Virus record (IMG/VR): IMGVR_UViG_3300035670_000443
Span: 1 to 43,331 of that record
Origin: a virus
Direction: 5' to 3' (one strand)
Length of the DNA stretch: 43,331 nucleotides
Part shown: positions 21,967 through 29,497 of the stretch, piece by piece
Numbering within the stretch: position 1 is the first letter of the stretch
Layout of the letters: each line of letters starts with the position of its first letter
Notes under the pieces: model-generated
Told to the model about the DNA's origin: nothing
The model's database searches: none
Seen by the model: only the letters and a program-made list of their open reading frames with translations
Translations under genes and position numbers: made by a program

Positions 21967-22165
21967 TATTACAATCATCATATTTTATTTCAGTTGCGCT
22001 ATATTTGTCAGCGTACTGGACTTCGAATGGAGTGAGGATGCTGACAACCCAAAAGCATATTGGAAGTATTTGTTAGTTAATATAGTGACATGGTGGATTA
22101 CTATCTTGATATTGACAGGAAGATTTGCAAGATTTATTAAACGACAACACAGGAGAAAGAAATGA
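21956..22165 (+). CDS. Two-helix membrane protein, 69 aa
   Basis: ATG 21956 lies within the end of the previous gene. The hydrophobic start ITIIIFYFSCAIFVSVLDF and LLVNIVTWWITILILTGRF form two membrane helices joined by an acidic loop; the basic end FIKRQHRRKK should face the cytoplasm. Could be a holin-like protein, given the spanin genes 220 bases downstream, but this is position-based only. Confidence 0.65.
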   Translation: MISNITIIIFYFSCAIFVSVLDFEWSEDADNPKAYWKYLLVNIVTWWITILILTGRFARFIKRQHRRKK

Positions 22166-22326
22166 ACGTAACAATTGAGTTAGACCACGACCAAGTGGAA
22201 TCAATTGTCCGTAATGATTTGATTGAGATGTACAAACTGACTGACGACCTTGAAGTGAAGCAAGCTTTATACAAAGTGATTGATTACTACAGTACTCGTG
22301 ATCAATGGGACGAATTTAACGCTTGA
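22162..22326 (+). CDS. Small conserved-type phage protein, 54 aa
   Basis: ATG 22162 overlaps the previous stop, with AGGAGAAAGA upstream. MNVTIELDHDQVESIVRNDL then DDLEVKQALYKVIDYYSTRD resembles a small helical protein common in Gram-negative phages. Its TGA (22324-22326) is inside the -35 of the next promoter. Function unknown. Confidence 0.75.
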   Translation: MNVTIELDHDQVESIVRNDLIEMYKLTDDLEVKQALYKVIDYYSTRDQWDEFNA

Positions 22327-22364
22327 CATACATAGCCACGTTGAATATAATGTTCTTCGTGGCT
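22323..22364 (+). promoter_or_regulatory. Perfect-consensus promoter nested in an inverted repeat
   Basis: TTGACA (22323-22328), 17-base spacer, TATAAT (22346-22351): both boxes match the sigma70 consensus exactly. AGCCACG (22334-22340, in the spacer) and CGTGGCT (22358-22364, at the start of the transcript) can pair only in RNA coming from upstream, and are followed by TAATTATTT. It drives the spanin operon. Confidence 0.9.
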
Positions 22365-22384
22365 TAATTATTTAGGAGAAACTA

Positions 22385-22906
22385 ATGTTATTATTTTTGA
22401 AAACTTATTGGAAGGCTATCGCTATTGTGCTATTACTCGTTCTAACGAACGTAGCTACATATCAGCGCACATCCTCGCATGTGAATACAGCTTGGGAATT
22501 GAAGTGGTCTGAGGCGAATGTAGAAGCTTTAAAATCGACAATTGAAGAACAGAACAGAGAGATTGAGAAACAACAACAACTGATTAAGGAGAAAACAAAG
22601 AATGAACAATATCACAAACAAGAGCAAGCTAAGCTTGACGTTGCTTTTACTGAGCTGTCTACTGAACATGAGTTGCTCCTCAAAACCCTTGATTCAATGT
22701 CCGAAGGTGGAGAAGATGGTAGTGCCGGAGTTAACCGTGAACGGGCATCCGAAGCTACCACATCCATTGTGCGAGCCGAGTTGCTCCGATGGAGTGTCCA
22801 AGCAAATGAAATTCTATCGAAAGAAGCTGACTCACTCAGATTGAGCAATACAACTTGTATTAATGAGTATAATTCAGTAAAACGTGTAATTAATGGAGAG
22901 AAATAA
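22385..22906 (+). CDS. Rz: Rz-like inner-membrane spanin
   Basis: 173 residues. One N-terminal membrane helix (AIAIVLLLVLTNVATYQ) anchors it in the inner membrane; the rest is a periplasmic coiled coil (ALKSTIEEQNREIEKQQQLI and onwards). With the outer-membrane lipoprotein Rz1 it spans the periplasm and fuses the two membranes as the last step of lysis. ATG 22385 follows AGGAGAAACTA. The Rz1 gene is fully embedded in another frame. It is the first gene after the consensus promoter. Confidence 0.85.
   Translation: MLLFLKTYWKAIAIVLLLVLTNVATYQRTSSHVNTAWELKWSEANVEALKSTIEEQNREIEKQQQLIKEKTKNEQYHKQEQAKLDVAFTELSTEHELLLKTLDSMSEGGEDGSAGVNRERASEATTSIVRAELLRWSVQANEILSKEADSLRLSNTTCINEYNSVKRVINGEK
22602..22844 (+). 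CDS. Rz1: Rz1-like outer-membrane spanin lipoprotein, nested in Rz
   Basis: 80 residues in a different frame within the Rz gene. ATG 22602 has AAGGAG 13 bases before it. The N-terminus is basic, then LSLTLLLLSC, a signal with lipobox-like Cys19 (LLSC), or Cys25 as alternative. The mature part is Pro-rich (VPELTVNGHPKLPHPL), as in Rz1. The nested layout is the known embedded Rz/Rz1 class, which supports both calls. Confidence 0.8.
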   Translation: MNNITNKSKLSLTLLLLSCLLNMSCSSKPLIQCPKVEKMVVPELTVNGHPKLPHPLCEPSCSDGVSKQMKFYRKKLTHSD

Positions 22907-23808
22907 TGACATTTAAAATTGAAAACTTAAAAGACTTTGAAGCTGTGCAGGCTGGCGATACGCTAATCATTCAAGTACCTCATCGTTGGGGCGGTTACAT
23001 GGTGGGTAATCGTCAATTGAATGGTACACAAATCACAATCAATAAAGATGAAACCTTGTACACATACACAGCACCACAGCGCACATGGATTAAAACAATC
23101 CTGAAAGATGGTACAGAGCTTTCTGCACAAGAAGTGAATAAGATCCACAATCAGTATTATGATGACGATGAAGAAAAGATTGTTTATCCTTCTTTGAAGG
23201 AAGAATTTGCACATCGGGAACGTCTATTAGAGCTTGGTGAAGGTGAGAAAGTGTATCTGGAAGAAGAAGCTATCCTTACTCCAGTGCAATATACAATTGT
23301 CGGTGAGCTGAAAGACACAGGTAATCCATTTGTAGAAACTGCTGTATCATATGGTAAAGGTCGTTTCTCTACAAGTGACAACAGCTTCTTTAAGCTGAAT
23401 GTATCGGAAGTGATTGGTGATACATTGAAGAAGTTCGCGGCTGAAGCTGAATTACCATTTGTCAATGGTACACACAGTGGTTATAAATACGCTAAGATTA
23501 AAGGTGACTACGTAATCACAAGCGGTAAATGGGAACATATGGCAGATAAGTGTTTCAAGTATTTTCCATCATTACAAGCTGCACAAGACTACGAAAGGGT
23601 GGTTCGTAGTGAGCTACATGATTACCTTGCTGCTAAGTTTAATATGACAGTGATTGGTAAGTTTGTTGCTGCTGAAATCTTTGCTGATTTACAAGCTATC
23701 CTGAAGAAAGTGGAAGGGTTGGCTGTAATGCAGAAAGCTCAAGATAATAAGCGTTATACAACTAATGCTATTAATACTTTAATGAAGAAATTAGGGGAGG
23801 TGAAATGA
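22906..23808 (+). CDS. Phage protein of unknown function, 300 aa
   Basis: ATG 22906 overlaps the Rz stop (TAATG). The sequence starts MTFKIENLKDFEAVQAGDTL with an SH3-like segment, has an acidic middle (LEEEAILTPVQYTIVGELKD) and a helical C-terminal third. No motif of a known enzyme is visible. Though behind the lysis genes it is not an endolysin by any visible feature. Confidence 0.75.
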   Translation: MTFKIENLKDFEAVQAGDTLIIQVPHRWGGYMVGNRQLNGTQITINKDETLYTYTAPQRTWIKTILKDGTELSAQEVNKIHNQYYDDDEEKIVYPSLKEEFAHRERLLELGEGEKVYLEEEAILTPVQYTIVGELKDTGNPFVETAVSYGKGRFSTSDNSFFKLNVSEVIGDTLKKFAAEAELPFVNGTHSGYKYAKIKGDYVITSGKWEHMADKCFKYFPSLQAAQDYERVVRSELHDYLAAKFNMTVIGKFVAAEIFADLQAILKKVEGLAVMQKAQDNKRYTTNAINTLMKKLGEVK

Positions 23809-24005
23809 AACCTAAATTCAAAGTAGGTGATAGAGTGAAATGGAAAGATAAAGATTTCCTATCTAATGGTTATGTTCTAAAGGTAATGAAATCAGGTCTC
23901 GGTGGTTTGTTGTACATCATCAAAACAGATGAGAAAGCACCAAATGAATACGCTTACAACACAGACGAGCTTATTGCTTGGCCTAACGATATTGAATTGG
24001 AGTAA
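23805..24005 (+). CDS. Small SH3/KOW-like protein, 66 aa
   Basis: ATG 23805 overlaps the previous stop, with GGGGAGGTGA upstream. MKPKFKVGDRVKWKDKDFLS then GYVLKVMKSG and YIIKTDEKA is a small beta-barrel pattern (VGDRV-x-W) common in phage hypothetical proteins. Unknown function. Confidence 0.75.
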   Translation: MKPKFKVGDRVKWKDKDFLSNGYVLKVMKSGLGGLLYIIKTDEKAPNEYAYNTDELIAWPNDIELE

Positions 24006-24007
24006 AC

Positions 24008-24211
24008 ATGTGGTATGTAAAACACGAGGTTAAAACAGATACATATTTTGACATATTCTATGACGAAGATGATAGAGACTGGGTGTGTTATGCTACAGAT
24101 AAGTATTATGCACCTTACTACGAAACGCAAGAAGCTGCACAGAAAGACATTGACAGATTAGGTGAATGTGGTGTATTCTTAGTGCCGGTGTTTGAACAAG
24201 AGGAGAATTGA
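24008..24211 (+). CDS. Small acidic phage protein, 67 aa
   Basis: ATG 24008 lies three bases after the previous stop, with TTGGAGTAAAC before it. The protein MWYVKHEVKTDTYFDIFYDE is Tyr/Asp-rich with a helix near the end (YETQEAAQKDIDRLGECGVF). Not recognised. Confidence 0.7.
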   Translation: MWYVKHEVKTDTYFDIFYDEDDRDWVCYATDKYYAPYYETQEAAQKDIDRLGECGVFLVPVFEQEEN

Positions 24212-24213
24212 TT

Positions 24214-24429
24214 ATGGAATTATTTATTTTATTTGGGTATGTTATCCCCGCTTTAATTGTAGTAATCATCGGTGTTCAAGAAGCTAGACGTGTTGGTCAG
24301 TTAACTATTACCGATATTCTGTGCACTGTTTTAGCGGTAGTTATACCTATATTTAATATTTTAACTATCGTGGTGTTTGCTAGTACAAAAGGTTGGGGTG
24401 ATAAAGTACTATGGATTAAGAAGCGGTAA
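24214..24429 (+). CDS. Two-helix membrane protein, 71 aa
   Basis: The start ATG 24214 follows AGGAGAATTGATT; a TTG six bases earlier is less likely. ELFILFGYVIPALIVVIIGV and IFNILTIVVFASTKG form membrane helices. It ends with a basic tail (WIKKR). The 74 bases after it, to 24503, hold no gene that I can support. Confidence 0.7.
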   Translation: MELFILFGYVIPALIVVIIGVQEARRVGQLTITDILCTVLAVVIPIFNILTIVVFASTKGWGDKVLWIKKR

Positions 24430-24503
24430 CAATCTACCGAATTATTCAGAAAAACGGTAAGGTGGTTCCGTTTAATGATGATGGTTAAATTTGAGGAGAG
24501 AAG

Positions 24504-24818
24504 ATGAGTAATACAAAATTTATTGATGGTCCATATGCTGCTGCAAAATATTCTAAGAAACGTATTGGGATTGGTAAAGGTGGTGAAGGGGCTTTCTGTT
24601 TTGTTACACCACGACAAGGTGATGATTTTGATGATGACATTTTATACTCTGTACAGTTGATGAAGTGTTCTCCAGAGCTATACCAACAACTAGAAGAAAG
24701 TAATGACTGTATGGCGGCTTTAATTGACACATTAGCTAAATATGGTCATAATACACATGACTTATTGGAGCAAGTGAAGTGGAATGAATTTGTGTTGGCT
24801 AAAGCGAGAGGTGAATGA
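24504..24818 (+). CDS. Phage protein of unknown function, 104 aa
   Basis: GAGGAGAGAAG precedes ATG 24504. MSNTKFIDGPYAAAKYSKKR has a Gly-rich loop (IGKGGEGAFCFV) followed by an acidic helical part with two Cys. The stop overlaps the next start. Not recognised. Confidence 0.72.
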   Translation: MSNTKFIDGPYAAAKYSKKRIGIGKGGEGAFCFVTPRQGDDFDDDILYSVQLMKCSPELYQQLEESNDCMAALIDTLAKYGHNTHDLLEQVKWNEFVLAKARGE

Positions 24819-25060
24819 TGTTCATTAAAATTCAAGTAGCTCAACGTGAAGGTACTATTGAAATCAACACTGCACACATCAGCTCTATGACTTTTAGCGC
24901 ATACTCCGCTGCAACTAATGAACGTAGTATGGGTTATGAGTTTAGAATGAGTAATGGTGATGTTTATCATACAGACCTTAACAATTACTCCAGAGTTAAA
25001 GAAATCATAAGTGCAGAGGAAAGATATGTTCAAATGGCTCTTAAACAAGCTGCTTCCTGA
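24815..25060 (+). CDS. Phage protein of unknown function, 81 aa
   Basis: Two starts, ATG 24815 and ATG 24818, are possible, both overlapping the previous stop. The protein MFIKIQVAQREGTIEINTAH is beta-rich with a helical end (VKEIISAEERYVQMALKQA). Unknown function. The next gene starts inside its end. Confidence 0.68.
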   Translation: MMFIKIQVAQREGTIEINTAHISSMTFSAYSAATNERSMGYEFRMSNGDVYHTDLNNYSRVKEIISAEERYVQMALKQAAS

Positions 25061-25241
25061 GTTATCCAGAGAAGAAAAAGAATGGATTGACAAAATGGCA
25101 GAACTACGTAATCGTGGTGTTCGTTTTGAAAGCTATGGTGGAGGCTGGAGAGTTGAGTTTGACTCTCCTGAAGCAGCACATTGGTATTACAGTAGGTTCT
25201 TAGGTAAATGGAAAGGTAAGATAGCGGGAGTGAATAAATGA
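25026..25241 (+). CDS. Small phage protein, 71 aa
   Basis: ATG 25026 follows GAGGAAAGAT and is preferred over GTG 25011 in the same frame. MFKWLLNKLLPELSREEKEW then VRFESYGGGWRVEFDSPEAA has a helical start and a beta middle. Stop overlaps the next start. Not recognised. Confidence 0.68.
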   Translation: MFKWLLNKLLPELSREEKEWIDKMAELRNRGVRFESYGGGWRVEFDSPEAAHWYYSRFLGKWKGKIAGVNK

Positions 25242-25384
25242 GTTTTAAATCAGAATATGACGACCTACAATTTGATTGGTCACTGAACAGATTAACTCCG
25301 CAAGAATATCAAAGACGTTATGATGAATTATGGGAAAGATACCCTGATGGTGGTGCTTCTGAAAGAGGAGATGAAGAAGAATGA
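25238..25384 (+). CDS. Small acidic phage protein, 48 aa
   Basis: A 48-codon frame with four-base overlaps at both ends (ATGA at 25238 and at 25381). MSFKSEYDDLQFDWSLNRLT then PQEYQRRYDELWERYPDGG is acidic and helical. The double overlap and GGGAG upstream support it. Not recognised. Confidence 0.7.
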   Translation: MSFKSEYDDLQFDWSLNRLTPQEYQRRYDELWERYPDGGASERGDEEE

Positions 25385-25617
25385 ACAGAGTAGAATTTCA
25401 GAACTGGCTGAACGCTTTTCCAGAAGACACAGAGATTCATGTGGGAATTCAACAATCAGCTCCAGATTATTGTCCTTATGGTGAAGTAGTATATCAGAAG
25501 TTCAAAGGAGAAGAATATGAAGACTACGATTACACAGATTTTAATGGAAATAAATTTGCAACTGAACAAGATTGGTATTACAATAAACGTATCTTAGAGC
25601 TTGGAGGGAGAGATTAA
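25381..25617 (+). CDS. Small phage protein, 78 aa
   Basis: ATG 25381 overlaps the previous stop, with AGGAGATGAAGAA before it. MNRVEFQNWLNAFPEDTEIH continues VGIQQSAPDYCPYGE, a pattern (FxxWLxxFPxDTEI) found in many phage proteins of unknown role. Tyr/Asp-rich end. Confidence 0.75.
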   Translation: MNRVEFQNWLNAFPEDTEIHVGIQQSAPDYCPYGEVVYQKFKGEEYEDYDYTDFNGNKFATEQDWYYNKRILELGGRD

Positions 25618-25866
25618 GTGGCTAACAACAAACACCAAGAATCTCACTGGTATAAGGATTATCAAATATGTTTCTATCCAAGAGAACAGACGTTACGTTG
25701 TGAGAACACATACAGTCAATGGGTGATGGTGTGGGCACCAGACAGAGAGATTGTGTATGAACGTTATTTCAATACAGATGAAATCTTCTGGAGTGGTGTG
25801 GAGACACAAGAGAAGATGTTGGATTATATTAAGAGGATTATTGACAATGAAATACAGAGCGTATAA
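25618..25866 (+). CDS. Small phage protein, GTG start, 82 aa
   Basis: GTG 25618 directly follows the previous stop, with GGAGGGAGATTAA upstream. ANNKHQESHWYKDYQICFYP is aromatic-rich and followed by an acidic part and a helical end. The end overlaps the start of the next gene. Not recognised. Confidence 0.68.
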   Translation: MANNKHQESHWYKDYQICFYPREQTLRCENTYSQWVMVWAPDREIVYERYFNTDEIFWSGVETQEKMLDYIKRIIDNEIQSV

Positions 25867-26041
25867 ACTAACATTTGATATATCATTGAAACCATCAGAA
25901 CATTATATCATTCCAGTAGGGACTATGATTCATGATGGTCACACTTGCACTGGGATGAGAGTTCATGTTGTGAAAGAAGACATGGACGCCCCTGTGATAT
26001 GGAATAACGCTTTCATTATTAGTGAGAGTATGTTAGCTTAA
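25847..26041 (+). CDS. Small phage protein, 64 aa
   Basis: ATG 25847 follows AAGAGGATTATTGACA and is preferred over an upstream ATG at 25751 that lies in another gene. MKYRAYKLTFDISLKPSEHY is beta-rich. The opening resembles that of the 12690-12926 protein. Unknown function. Confidence 0.68.
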   Translation: MKYRAYKLTFDISLKPSEHYIIPVGTMIHDGHTCTGMRVHVVKEDMDAPVIWNNAFIISESMLA

Positions 26042-26061
26042 TTTATTTGTGAGGAGAAAGA

Positions 26062-26121
26062 ATGAAACCAACACAAGAACAAACAGGCACATTTGATGCA
26101 GCTATGAAAAAGCCCCGTTAA
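26062..26121 (+). CDS. Possible 19-residue micro-protein ending in a terminator
   Basis: GAGGAGAAAGA lies at ideal distance before ATG 26062. The frame MKPTQEQTGTFDAAMKKPR ends at TAA inside the loop of the next terminator. The strong binding site favours real translation, but the length is too short for certainty; it may be a decayed gene start. Confidence 0.4.
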   Translation: MKPTQEQTGTFDAAMKKPR

Positions 26122-26136
26122 GGGGCTTTGTTGTAA
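26109..26136. terminator. Bidirectional terminator at a convergent junction
   Basis: AAAGCCCC-GTTAA-GGGGCTTT followed by GTTGT on the plus strand; on the minus strand the stem is followed by TTTTTC. It separates the plus block (ending 26121) from the minus gene that ends at 26137. Confidence 0.9.
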
Positions 26137-26736
26137 TCACGTAAGGTCTTTACACGCTTGTAAGAAATCTTCCACAGTAAAATCTTTATTAAACCACTCT
26201 AGCTTATGTTTACTGTCTTTGAATTTTTCATGTAGAAGCTTTTCTAAATCTAAGTATCTACCATCTGTACATTCGAAAGTAGCTAACAATTCTACCTCAA
26301 AAGGATTACTGGTTCTTATGCTGGATAATCTGCTTTGCATGTTCTTAGAGTAACCTATCTTATAATAATCTCCGCAACCCAATAAATACACAACTCCGTT
26401 TCCTTTCCCAGAATATTTATCGTTAAAGAAATCAGACCCTCTTTGATTAGGTTTTCTAGTTTTTCTAAAAGCCCCAATGAAAGTAAACCAGACAAACGGC
26501 CATTTCAGTTCATATGAACAAGATTGTTCTTTCACATAAGAAACGTCATCACACAGTTTAGAGACTAACTTTCTGTCTTTATTGTTCCACGAATCCTTCG
26601 GTATTTCGAGAATTTCTTTTAATTTGTCAATATGAATTGCTTTAGTACGTTCTCTACCCCAACCAACACGGTACTTTTCTGGGATTTCTCTCAACTCACT
26701 TAGGAACCACTGTATTGTTTCATCATCAAAATTCAC
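26137..26736 (-). CDS. GIY-YIG/T5orf172-type endonuclease-like protein
   Basis: 199 residues. GVVYLLGCGDYYKIGYSKNM then QSRLSSIRTSNP is the GIY-YIG superfamily pattern of the T5orf172/MUG113 group (YxL, YKIGxS, R), with a Glu further on in YLDLEKLLHEKF. The N-terminal 100 residues are unlike known families and could bind DNA. Start GTG 26736 with GGAGGTTTAA before it. It is probably a free-standing homing endonuclease or repair nuclease. It lies downstream of another GIY-YIG gene. Confidence 0.75.
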   Translation of the reverse strand: MNFDDETIQWFLSELREIPEKYRVGWGRERTKAIHIDKLKEILEIPKDSWNNKDRKLVSKLCDDVSYVKEQSCSYELKWPFVWFTFIGAFRKTRKPNQRGSDFFNDKYSGKGNGVVYLLGCGDYYKIGYSKNMQSRLSSIRTSNPFEVELLATFECTDGRYLDLEKLLHEKFKDSKHKLEWFNKDFTVEDFLQACKDLT

Positions 26737-26795
26737 TTAAACCTCCAACCACTTAATTAATAAATTTCTCATTCGCTCAGACAGAATCAACACCT

Positions 26796-27383
26796 TCATA
26801 GGCTTCCCTTGTCTGATACAGGCCAGTTCTTCAATTTAAAATGATAGATACTCCCTTCAGCCCAAATGTCGAACACAGCTTTTAGCACATGATAATACTT
26901 CCCAGAATCATCAGCTAAGTGAGACATCATACCAGCAGGGGTGTCCACTGAACACCATCTCTGACCTCTTGTAATTGTCGTATACCCTTGACTAGACATC
27001 ATACGACAAATATCTCTTGCTATCGTTATCCAATGGTCTCTGCGATTCCAGTATCGTTTACTACTCTTACAGAACTCTTTAATCTCTTTAGTGACAAAAT
27101 TATACATCTCCGACCGAAATGCTGCGTTACAGTCACTCTTATTCCATACAGGTTTCAACCGCTCTATTTCTTCCTTCTCCAGAGAAACAGCTTCAGCTTT
27201 AGATAACCCTTCATGGAGAATATTGACCTTAACTTTCTTATTACTGAAGTGCCAGCGATTGGCTTCATACACATGACTGATCCCAGAAGTGATATGTTTA
27301 TACCTATCCGGTTTTCCTTCCCCAACATACAAACAGTTTCCATCAACGTCAAAAGCCGCATACACAATATGATTATTTTCCAT
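26796..27383 (-). CDS. GIY-YIG nuclease domain protein
   Basis: 195 residues. VYAAFDVDGNCLYVGEGKPD then RYKHITSG shows the GIY-YIG core (VYxxF, LYVGEG, R) and SLEKEEIERLKPVWNKSD contains the family Glu. The C-terminal half may bind DNA (SKRYWNRRDHWITIARDI). ATG 27383 follows AAAGGAGACATTGA and overlaps the end of the helicase-like gene by 11 bases, so it is co-translated with it, which suggests a functional partner or a settled mobile gene. Confidence 0.72.
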   Translation of the reverse strand: MENNHIVYAAFDVDGNCLYVGEGKPDRYKHITSGISHVYEANRWHFSNKKVKVNILHEGLSKAEAVSLEKEEIERLKPVWNKSDCNAAFRSEMYNFVTKEIKEFCKSSKRYWNRRDHWITIARDICRMMSSQGYTTITRGQRWCSVDTPAGMMSHLADDSGKYYHVLKAVFDIWAEGSIYHFKLKNWPVSDKGSL

Positions 27384-28680
27384 TCAATGTCTCCTTTAAT
27401 GTTTCATCATCAGTTTCTAACCAAAGTTTATATAGATCCCTCATTCGCTTACATGGCACAATGAGGTGCATTTTTTCTTTCTTCCTGACACTACCCCTAA
27501 ACACCCACTGTAAGAATGAAGCAAGAGCGTACAAATCCCTACTGACATGGACACCTTTACTTGTGCAGAAATTATATATAAACGTGTTGGGGTTCTTACC
27601 AAGCAAATACACAAGACAAGTCTTGTCTGCATAGTCATTGGTAGCTTTAGCATCAGAATATAGCCATGTAGCTTTACTGAATCCTTGCCCTTTAACAAGA
27701 GGTCTACGTTTAACTTCTCTAGTATCATCCTCTTTCCTAGGAGGGTGTTCCCAGTTAGGTTTAGGGCAAGCAACAAGAATATCATTAGCCTTAGCTTTCG
27801 CTGATTTGATACACGACTCCAAACATTTCCTAATCTTATCTACCACTTCCTCAACAGCATCATCTTGCCACCAAGACTGAGAGTAGGAATAATTCTCTAT
27901 TTTAAACATAGAACGTGTCTCAACAACATCAATACATTCCTTGATATATTGCTTGACTTCTGAAGTAGAACGGTTTAGAATTGGTTTCTGCTTGACAACC
28001 TCTACACCATTTATTTCACACCAAGCAGACATAAAACTTCCTTCAAACAAATAAGTAAGTACCCACACTTCATCAAAAGCAGAGAGGACTTCATATGGAA
28101 ACTCCCATATGACAGCATCACCGTTCACATAGAAAACACAACCAGTATCACAAAGCTCCGCAAGAGTAAGGAATTCCCACTTGGTAGGGAGTGGGTGCTC
28201 ATTGTGGTTATACACCATCTTGTTTGTAGCTGGATCAACAAGGAATGTTCTATCATTAATGAAAGAATGTAAAGACTTCTTAGTGATACCATCAAAAACA
28301 CGATAAGCATCTAAGCACTCATCAATAACCAATACATTACGATACAAACCGAGGGTATCTTTTATTGTCTTATCTAAACCAAGAAAAAGGTTATGTGTAG
28401 CACTAATATTCTTTCCTTGGTGTAACAAACTTTTTATATGAGTAGCTTTACTCCCTCTTAGCGGTATGGGGTAACTAAAACACATATCAGGTAAAGCAAT
28501 TTGTATTCTACCAGCAGCATACTTGCCTTCTACCACCTCACCACCAACCTCAGACAGCAAAGGAGATAGATACACAAACTGCTCAAACTTATCTTCTTCT
28601 TTCCAAGCTTTCATCTGAGACATCATCCAGTGGGATTTACCACTACTCATGATCTCATCAACAACATTTACTTTCAACAC
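27373..28680 (-). CDS. Helicase-like P-loop ATPase
   Basis: 435 residues. IMSSGKSHWMM (Gly14-Lys15-Ser16) is the Walker A motif and VLVIDECLD (Asp120-Glu121) the Walker B/DExx box. Near the C-terminus, FLQWVFRGSVRKK resembles helicase motif VI with its arginine finger. Length and motifs fit a compact SF2-type helicase. Start is GTG 28680 or TTG 28677; GGAG lies 3 or 6 bases upstream, which favours TTG. It is the first gene of a minus-strand unit with two GIY-YIG proteins and starts beside the AT-rich repeat region, so a role at an origin is possible. Substrate unknown. Confidence 0.68.
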   Translation of the reverse strand: MLKVNVVDEIMSSGKSHWMMSQMKAWKEEDKFEQFVYLSPLLSEVGGEVVEGKYAAGRIQIALPDMCFSYPIPLRGSKATHIKSLLHQGKNISATHNLFLGLDKTIKDTLGLYRNVLVIDECLDAYRVFDGITKKSLHSFINDRTFLVDPATNKMVYNHNEHPLPTKWEFLTLAELCDTGCVFYVNGDAVIWEFPYEVLSAFDEVWVLTYLFEGSFMSAWCEINGVEVVKQKPILNRSTSEVKQYIKECIDVVETRSMFKIENYSYSQSWWQDDAVEEVVDKIRKCLESCIKSAKAKANDILVACPKPNWEHPPRKEDDTREVKRRPLVKGQGFSKATWLYSDAKATNDYADKTCLVYLLGKNPNTFIYNFCTSKGVHVSRDLYALASFLQWVFRGSVRKKEKMHLIVPCKRMRDLYKLWLETDDETLKETLNGK

Positions 28681-29327
28681 AAACTCCTCTCTTGGTTACA
28701 CAAACAAAATCAAAACAAATCGCACCTCACAGGCTGCAATCCTCGACAGAGGGTTGTGAGCATGGAGGTTTCTCTGGGTTATTATTAGACTAAAAATCAG
28801 AACAAAATAGAGGGTTTCTAAGGGAACTTAAATCTACTTAGAAAATGGACGATTTTTTGCTTGTAAGTGTATGATTTGTCTAACTAAAAAAATTAAGGTC
28901 TTTAGTAAGAGTCTCTATACTTAGAAAATCAATATACGAACATCTCCTACCCTTATAGTGTACCATACTTTAAGTATATTGCAAGTTTTATTTGCAATGA
29001 AATATCATCTATTTAACCTAGTACCAAATCAAATATCATAACCAAAATATCCACTCTTAGTGTAACATCTTCCTGTATCCTTCCTGTTTCCACTCTATAC
29101 ATGAAACATCTGTGTAAAAATACTATAAATACTTCATTTAATTACACTTTATTTGTAAAAATCTTAGTGCAAATATCAGTGTCCCTTCCTGTTAATTTTA
29201 ACAACAAAAATATCATACCTAAAATATACACCCTATAAGGTATTTTAGAATTGATAAAATCGTGTAGAGCTGTTTAACACCCCAACCAACCCCTCAAACC
29301 AATCTTCCGGAAGATATCAAATATCAT

Positions 29328-29342
29328 TGATAATCATTATCA
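29328..29342. promoter_or_regulatory. Fur-box-like palindrome 1
   Basis: TGATAATCATTATCA is a perfect 7-1-7 inverted repeat and matches the consensus site of the host iron regulator Fur at every defined position; the flanking ATCAT extends the match to 15 of 19 bases of the classical box. It lies in the non-coding region. Confidence 0.6.
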
Positions 29343-29456
29343 TTTGTATTTCTATTATCAATTGCATTGTAGGAAAATTTCAGAATGAATAGGAATAGTT
29401 ATTATTTAGATTATTGATTACACTTGTAATCTACTAATTAATTAGTAGGAGAGTAA

Positions 29457-29497
29457 TGATAATAGTTATCATTTATGTTTATATTGACAGGTATAAT
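29457..29497 (+). promoter_or_regulatory. Fur-box-like palindrome 2 with TATAAT downstream
   Basis: TGATAATAGTTATCA (29457-29471) differs from the Fur 7-1-7 consensus at one base and is part of AATGATAA-TAG-TTATCATT. TATAAT at 29492-29497 lies where a -10 would be if the palindrome covers the -35, so a Fur-repressed promoter is plausible. The 245 bases downstream to the terminator at 29742 hold no clear gene and could be a small RNA. Confidence 0.5.
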
